Of a stretch of 64,000 nt of DNA, positions 58,155-64,000 are shown one piece after another. Position 1 is the stretch's first letter. The number at the start of each line of letters is the position of its first letter. Under the pieces are notes generated by a model. It saw only the letters and a program-made list of their open reading frames with translations. It was not told where the DNA came from and ran no database searches. Source of the DNA: Peribolospora baueri (lineage: Eukaryota; Basidiomycota; Peribolosporomycetes; Peribolosporales; Peribolosporaceae). The DNA lies in the NCBI GenBank assembly GCA_029717555.1, contig JAMDHS010000050.1, forward strand, positions 1 to 64,000. Reading direction: 5' to 3'. Position numbers and translations under genes: made by a program.

Positions 58155-61100
58155 ATGGCAGCGCCAGCATCGTCTTCTTCCTCCCTCGGCGGAGATCGAT
58201 TTGGGCTCTCCGTCGACAAGGACGTCGAGAACCAACCCGGCCCCTCTGAGACGGAGCCTCTACTGGGGCGCATCAGGCAAAGGCTCGACAGCACGCTGAG
58301 CGGTCCGACCGGCGGGAGCAGCAGGAGTAGCAGCAAGAGCCGTGATGGCAAGGAGAGGGCGAGCGTGTGTGGCAATCCAGAGGACGAGGGGACCGACGGG
58401 TTTGGCGCTGGACGTAAGTGGTGCTCGGCGCGGCGCCAGCATTGGAGAGGCGAGCCGGCATACAGCTCGCCATCGCATCCAAACTCCCTGACGTCCTCGC
58501 TTGCTTTCCTTCTCCCAGCCTCGGGAAACCTAGCTCAGATCTACTCGTCCTGCCCGGGGACACCTCCGTCGCACTTTCATAGCGAGTGCTCTTCAGGCGC
58601 CCACACGCCCGTAGGCTCCACCACCCCACACCAGGGAGGCCCCCTCTCGCCTGCTTCGTTTGCCATACCTGCGCAGGAGAACAAGGTCGTGGATAAGCTC
58701 AAGCATTGGAAAAAAAGGAGCCATTACTATGTGCCCATATTGGCGTGGATGAAGGAGTACGAATGGAATCGGTGCGTGTCTCAGGTGCAGACTGGAAATC
58801 CTTATGGCTGTCGCACTCACAACGCCACCCATCTTCTTGGCCCGGCCTGACTGCAGCTTCACGAACGATCTAGTCGCTGGACTGACAGTGAGCAATCTCT
58901 CTCTCTCTCTCTCGCTGAATCAACGTTGCTGTATTTTCTCTTTAACGCTTGTCATTTTCCTCCCCTTGTGTGTGTCCCGCATCGATAGGTCGCCTGCGTC
59001 CTCATCCCACTGTCCATGTCGTACGCCGCCGGTCTGGCCCACCTCAATCCCGTGCACGGTCTTTGGTCCGCATGCATTCCGCCCGTAATTTACGCCATCC
59101 TCGGGTCCTGTCGGTGAGCGCGCAACAGGCTCATCTCTCCTCCAGGAGGAGTTCTCATGATCGCCATATTAAACAATCTCGCTTATTCCGATCCCACACA
59201 GCCATTTGAACCTCAGCCCTGAAGCGACGATCTCTCTTCTCATCGGCCAGACCATAAAGGCGAACGTGTACGCCGACCCGCACAACGTTCCTGTGGACCC
59301 TGACGTGGCCGGGGTGATCATCTCAACACTGATCACCTTTGAGGTGCGTTCCCGAGCCAACAAAAGCGCATCGCTGTCTGTTGAGCTTGGTCTCGCTGAG
59401 TGGTAGATTGATCTTTGCGCATTATCTCTCCTGTCGCTCCTCTATGCACAGACCGGTATCTTCACCCTTATCCTCGGCCTCTTCCGCTTTGGTTTCCTCG
59501 ACTCGGTTTTGAATAGAGCGCTTTTGAGAGGTTTCATCACCGCGGTAGTAAGTTTGCAATCCTGTAGACCGTCACCCGTTCCGCCTTCTCTGTCTATGGA
59601 CATATCTTTGCTCATCATTTGTCGTCGCTCCCCGTGTCGCCTAGGCCTTCGTAGTATTCATCGAACAGCTCTCGCCCCTACTTCGTCTACCCTTCCCGAC
59701 AAGCTCGCACGGCCCTCACACATCGATCGCCAAGCTAAGGTATCTCTTCCAAAACCTCCACGAGGCGCACGCCCTCAGTGCCGCTCTCGGCGTTGGGTTG
59801 CTCCTCTCCCTCATCGCAATGCGCTTCGCCAAGGAATTCATCGCCAGACAGGGCGAGAGGAGAGGAAAGAGCTGGCAGTGGGTCCGGCTCTTCCCGGAGA
59901 TCTTGGTGACGGTTATCGTTTGCACGAGTATGTTTCTCCCTCGCTTTCGTTTATGCCTCCGCGGAGAGAAGGAACGAGAGCTGCATGCTGATCCCGACGT
60001 TCTTCCGCTCTCGTCCCGTTCATAACACCACTATTCTTTTTCAGTCCTCACCGAGCGCCTCCGCCTTGACAAGCGTGGTATCGAAGTGCTCGGTCCGCTC
60101 AATGTGAATGGCCTAGAGAGTGCAAAGATCACGTTTCCGCTCCACAACCTCGGAAAGACTGGTTGGAAGTGGGTTAGAGATGTGTCGGGCACAGCTATGA
60201 CGATCGCCATCGTCGGTGAGTTGGACGCGGGGGGCGTGAGCGTTCTGCAAGTCATCCATTTTTGGCTGGTCTCGTCGGTTGTACTACCTTGCAGGCCTTT
60301 GACGACGGCTTCCGCCTTTGCCCCTCACAGGCTACATTGAATCCATCGTAGCCAGCAAGGCGCTCACTTCGCACTTCGGCTACGCGATGTCTCCGAACCG
60401 CGAGATGGTCGCCCTCGGCACCGCCAACGCCCTCGCTTCCTTCGTCCCCGGCACCATCCCTGCCTTCGGGTCTATCACGCGCTCCATACTGGCCGTAGAA
60501 GCGGGCGCGTACTCGCAGATGTACCAAATTGTCAACTCCGTCTTCGTCTTCCTCACCATCGCCTTCCTCGTGCCGTTCTTCCATTTCGTCCCCAAGCCCG
60601 GATTGAGCGCCGTCATCTTGCTCGTCGTCGCGGGCATCCTGAAGGAATTGCCGCACGACCTCAAGTTTTGGTGGAGATTGAGGGCGTGGAGGGATCTCTG
60701 TCTGTTCGCTTTCACCTTTGCCATTTGCATTGCTTGGAGTTTGCAGGTGAGTGTGCCGCCACCCCACCCGTCCCGGCTCGCTCGGAACTGCTTAACGGAC
60801 TCGCTTCCCTCGCCGCGTAACGTCGTACCTTTCGACAGATGGGTGTTCTCATCTCCCTTTCCATCTCCGTCCTCCTCGTGATCAAACAAGCCACACGCGC
60901 GCGCGTCGTCATCCTGGGAAAGGTGAAAGGCTCGGATCGGTGGAGACCTATCGATGCGGACGAGGAGTACGAGGAGGAGCTCGGCCTTCGCGAGCCAAAG
61001 GAAGAGATCAGCGGCGTCTTGATAGTGAGGATCAAAGAGGAGCTCAACTTTGGTGAGTTCGTTAACAAGCTCAAGACGGTATGAGCCGCGCGACAGCCCC

Positions 61101-61716
61101 TCCGTCCGCTCACCCCTTCTCGCTGCTCTTCCGTCGCCCCTCCCCCTGGTTGCGGAGCAGGTAACGCTGGCTACATCAAAGAGCGCCTCCGTCGTCTGGA
61201 GCTATACGGAGCTGCCAATGTACACCCGTCCGAAGCTAGGAGACGAGAGGCTGCCAAGTTCATTGTTTTCCACATGGGCGACGTGGGCAGTATCGATTCG
61301 AGGTGCGTCCTCGCTTCCACGACCAGTCGTCGTGCTTGCTGCGTCGAGCCACGCCCGTCTGACCGTCTTCGACGAACACTTGCATTTCACGTTAAGTGCC
61401 ATTCAAATCTTCGACGAGATTGTGAGATCGTACGTGAGGAAAGGCGTCGATGGTAGGCAACTGTCTGGTCCAGATCGTCTATTTCTTTCTTTGCTGGTGC
61501 TAGATTGCTCCATTCACATGATCGCTCTCGATCTCGCCTCGTCCCTCGTCCACAGTTTTTTTCTGCCACGTTCGTTACAGAGAGCGCAGTCAGTTCGAGC
61601 GCGCCGGCATTGTTTCTCTGCTTGGACGGGACCATTTCACCGTCGATGTGGGCAGCGCCCTGCATTACATTCACCATGACGCAGGCTGGAATCCGCGGGG
61701 TATGGGTGGACGGTGA
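58155..61716 (+). CDS. SulP-family anion permease with STAS domain (sulfate transporter)
   Basis: Thirteen exons (58155-58413, 58519-58771, 58857-58887, 58989-59113, 59202-59343, 59452-59547, 59645-59927, 60045-60215, 60331-60746, 60839-61052, 61161-61302, 61397-61452, 61556-61716) sum to 782 aa. A polar N-terminus of 180 residues leads to KKRSHYYVPILAWMKEYEWN, then the transport domain: VACVLIPLSMSYAAGLAHLN, GLWSACIPPVIYAILGSCRH, LSPEATISLLIGQTI, GIFTLILGLFRFGFLDSVL, and PGTIPAFGSITRS. About 12 membrane spans are expected. The cytosolic STAS part has IFVF-like strands (KFIVFHMGDVGSIDS, VFFCHVRYRERSQFERAGI). Transport of sulfate is the usual role, but substrate is not fixed by sequence. Intron 1 (58414-58518) is 105 nt and frame-neutral. 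Confidence 0.9.
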
Positions 61717-62406
61717 CGGGTGTCGGAGAGGAGGCGGCACGCCGGGCGTCGAAGGCTGAGCAGGCGGGTCGAAAGGCGCAACGTTCAACGTGTCGGCTGG
61801 CGAAGCCTCGGCCTGTTGCAACTATGTACAGTGACTCCCTGGACTAGACTGCGTTTCTGCCGGTGTACTGCTTGTACTTGTAGGGTATTGCACACGACGC
61901 GACGACATACGGGTGCCACGAACGCTGACTCTTAAGCAGCTCTTAATTTGGACGCAAGCAACGAGAGACACGCCTGCAGGTGAGTACCTGCACTCCTTTA
62001 CTGTGGGTGGTAGACTGGATGAGAGGAGACTGTGCCCATTTATTAGGGGCTCGTCTCGTTGTATTTCATATATACCGCTCGGGTAAACCGTCGTTCGCGT
62101 TCATCGTGGGCCCCGAATCCATGTGCTTGTTGCACAACAGCCTTAAAGGTTCGTCAGGTGCCGTCCGCACAATGGTCTCGCCACCCCCACCGCCCCTCGA
62201 CCGGAGATGGATCCTCAGGAGCTGGCCAAGCGAACCGGATGAGCTCTCCTCGGTCAATGGAGCCCATGGCATATTTGCATTCCAAAACTTTGCATTTCAC
62301 GTACTCAGACGGCCGAGGGCCACACCGCATCGTAAAAACAGTCGGCATCAGCGCCTATATATTGTCAGGTGAGGGTTACATTTCCCACGCGTACGCGGAA
62401 GGACCG
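61717..62406. other. Convergent spacer between the SulP gene and DRN1
   Basis: 690 bp between two stop codons. Frames on both strands here are short and without motifs. Nothing that I can support. Confidence 0.45.
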
Positions 62407-64000
62407 TTAGAGCTTTGGCGCGTAAGGTGCGAACGTCTGCTTGAAGGCTTTAGCCTCCGCGCCCTCAATGGCATCGGAGCGAGCGCAGGCTTTCCAGTCC
62501 GCACGCTCTGGCATGCCCAGGCAGTTCGCCAAGATCGTCCTGAAATGTGCAGAGAAGAACAATGTAAATCGTGGGCGGTCAGCATTTCACTTCGCGCTTG
62601 TCCGATTGGCCAGAGCTCTCAAGTCTCGGTTTTTGAGACCCGTCTTCCTCACCTAGGGAACTGCAGATTGAACCTTCTGCCAGGTGTCAAGAGGTAGACA
62701 AGCTTCTTCCCGGCTTCCGGTAATTCGAGACGGAAATAATTCCCGCCGCTCCTTCCGCTCGTCAACGCCTTGTCCGGATCAGCCTCCCACTCGTATCCCA
62801 GCTTGTGACCCTCCTCTCTGAACGCTTCTTCCAACCCCGCCGCTTTGTCCTTCGGCATGGGTACAACCTGCACGTGAGCGTGTCCGGCCCTCCCTCCCAC
62901 TCGACCGACCTCGAAGAAAACGGGCACTGCCCCGAACGCCCGGTAACATTCGCGCAGAGCAGACTTGTAGCTCTCCATCTCCGCTACGACCGGCACGGCA
63001 ACGTCCGGTGAAGCGGCGAAAAGAGAGGGAAAGTGAGAGATGGGGATGATGAGCACGTGTCCGCCGCCGGGGACTGGGGAAGAAGGGTTCGAGGCTTGGG
63101 GAAGCTGGCCCTTCGGTAGTGCGACGTAGCACTCGCGGCCTTGTTGTGAACAGAACGTGGAACGTAACAATTTGTCAGCTACGCATCTTCATACATACAC
63201 CGAAAGCAAAAGAAAATGCAACACTCACCGATGGAGACAATCAGATGTTTGGCAAGATCCTTCGACTGGAGACAGAACCAGCATTCGTCCGGTGAAACCT
63301 GTGGACGCTCTACAGGCTGGGACCTGTCCGGGCAGTCCCGGATGAAGTGCTCCTACGATAGGCCGACGTGACGTGAAGAATAAGTAAGGGAACACTGTCT
63401 CAGGTTGTGACGCGTCCGATAACGGTGCTATACACTCACACTCGAATTGCAAATCTTGCAAACATACCCCTCTGGCGGCCTCTTCCGCACCCCACCTGCG
63501 CCACCAGATGCGTTTTGTCCCGCTAACGCGCAATCGCGAATGAGATGATCCGTGCCATTGCAAAGCTTGCACACGTACCCCTCTGGCGGCTTGCGCGACT
63601 CGCTGCCAGCGCTGTTTGCAGGCTGGTTAGATGCGGCTTCTGGACACTCGCGAATGAAGTGCTCCGAGGATCCGCAGAGCTTGCATACGTAGCCTTCAGT
63701 CGGTCTCCGTCCGTCTCCGCCACCACCTGTCTGCCGATGGGAAGCGGACATGGGGCAGTCGCGAACAAAGTGCTCACTACTGCCGCACGCCTTGCACACG
63801 TAGCCTTCTGGAGGGCGCTTAGAAACGGCGCGAGCGCCGACGTCGCCCGGTCCGCCTCCTGAGCGGCCGTTGCCAGCATCCGACGGGTGGCCTTTCTGGG
63901 GGCAATTACGGATGTAGTGCTCCGTTGATTGGCAGATGCGGCACACGTAGCCTGGCGGAGGAGGGCCGTCCTGCAATGGCCCATCGTCTTTGAAGGGTTA
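62407..64000 (-). CDS. DRN1: CwfJ-domain protein Drn1 with zinc-knuckle array (N-terminus outside window)
   Basis: Exons in view: 63440 to about 63990 (left end by an AAG acceptor), 63229-63352, 62653-63139 and 62407-62539. Drn1/Cwf19-like proteins bind Dbr1 and help turn over intron lariats. Five CCHC knuckles of the type GYVCKLCGSSEHFIRECP follow one another at roughly 33-residue steps; the fifth is cut by an intron between NSS and EHFIRDCP. Then comes CwfJ domain 1: DECWFCLQSKDLAKHLIVSI, GGGHVLIIPISHFPSL, GRAGHAHVQVVPMP with the HxHxQ motif of HIT-like folds, and KKLVYLLTPGRRFNLQF. The last exon gives CwfJ domain 2, LGMPERADWKACARSDAI to FAPYAPKL. An upstream frame on the same strand ending at 62649 is the intron read-through. 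The N-terminal metallophosphatase-like part should lie beyond 64000. Confidence 0.9.

Noticed and set aside
62059-62697. 212-codon frame on the + strand
   Set aside because: It overlaps the last DRN1 exons on the other strand, which match CwfJ domains, and starts without ATG.
1-64000. Transposons, retroelement fossils, CRISPR arrays
   Set aside because: No transposase, reverse transcriptase, integrase or capsid motif, no long terminal repeats and no spaced repeat array were seen on either strand.

Overview
The window is a gene-dense piece of a fungal nuclear genome. Nearly every gene is cut by many short introns (about 50-150 nt, GT(G/A)(A/G)GT donors, (C/T)AG acceptors, often a CT-A-A-C branch site just before the acceptor). 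Coding DNA is GC-rich, intergenic spacers are short, and several genes are head to head. From the sum of its proteins (Csf1, Drn1 with zinc knuckles, Bur1, Cft1, Atg13, Spp2, Mdm35, Apc11, a SulP permease) I read it as a basidiomycete, most likely a Pucciniomycotina / Microbotryomycetes yeast-like fungus. The lineage call is inference from recollection; no search was run. Splice models were read by eye. For 17 genes the exon sum is divisible by three and gives a length usual for the family (for example Cft1 1394 aa, Rps22 130 aa, SulP 782 aa).

Layout, left to right: 3' end of an unidentified coiled-coil gene (+); mitochondrial ferredoxin YAH1 (-); BUR1/CDK9 kinase (-), head to head with CFT1/CPSF160 (+); a wrecked glycoside hydrolase family 3 beta-glucosidase (11336-14969); two small secreted proteins with TATA boxes (15971, 18221); the spliceosomal G-patch factor SPP2 (-), head to head with a zinc alcohol dehydrogenase (+); the giant bridge-like lipid transfer protein CSF1 (25720-37895, +); a 941-aa single-pass membrane protein; a repeat-rich spacer; a multi-pass membrane protein; APC11; a GPI-anchored protein (-); RPS22 (-), head to head with RPS17 (+); MDM35 (-); ATG13 (-), head to head with a SulP/STAS sulfate permease (+); and at the right edge the CwfJ-domain debranching-associated factor DRN1 (-), which runs out of the window.

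Most of these are conserved housekeeping genes: transcription elongation and 3' processing (BUR1, CFT1), splicing and lariat turnover (SPP2, DRN1), ribosome (RPS17, RPS22), cell cycle (APC11), lipid transfer (CSF1, MDM35), Fe-S clusters (YAH1) and autophagy (ATG13). The accessory part is 11-20 kb and 38-47 kb, with secreted, GPI-anchored and membrane proteins and simple repeats.

The most unusual signal is the beta-glucosidase locus. Its 5', middle and 3' parts lie on the + strand, but two internal blocks of about 870 and 710 bp lie on the - strand. Each block still carries its exons and splice sites in good order. Read in alternating orientation, the five blocks follow the GH3 order from signal peptide to fibronectin-III tail. 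The gene also has a destroyed splice donor, a missing stretch and frame breaks. It looks like a host gene killed by, or later hit by, two separate in-place inversions without visible flanking inverted repeats.
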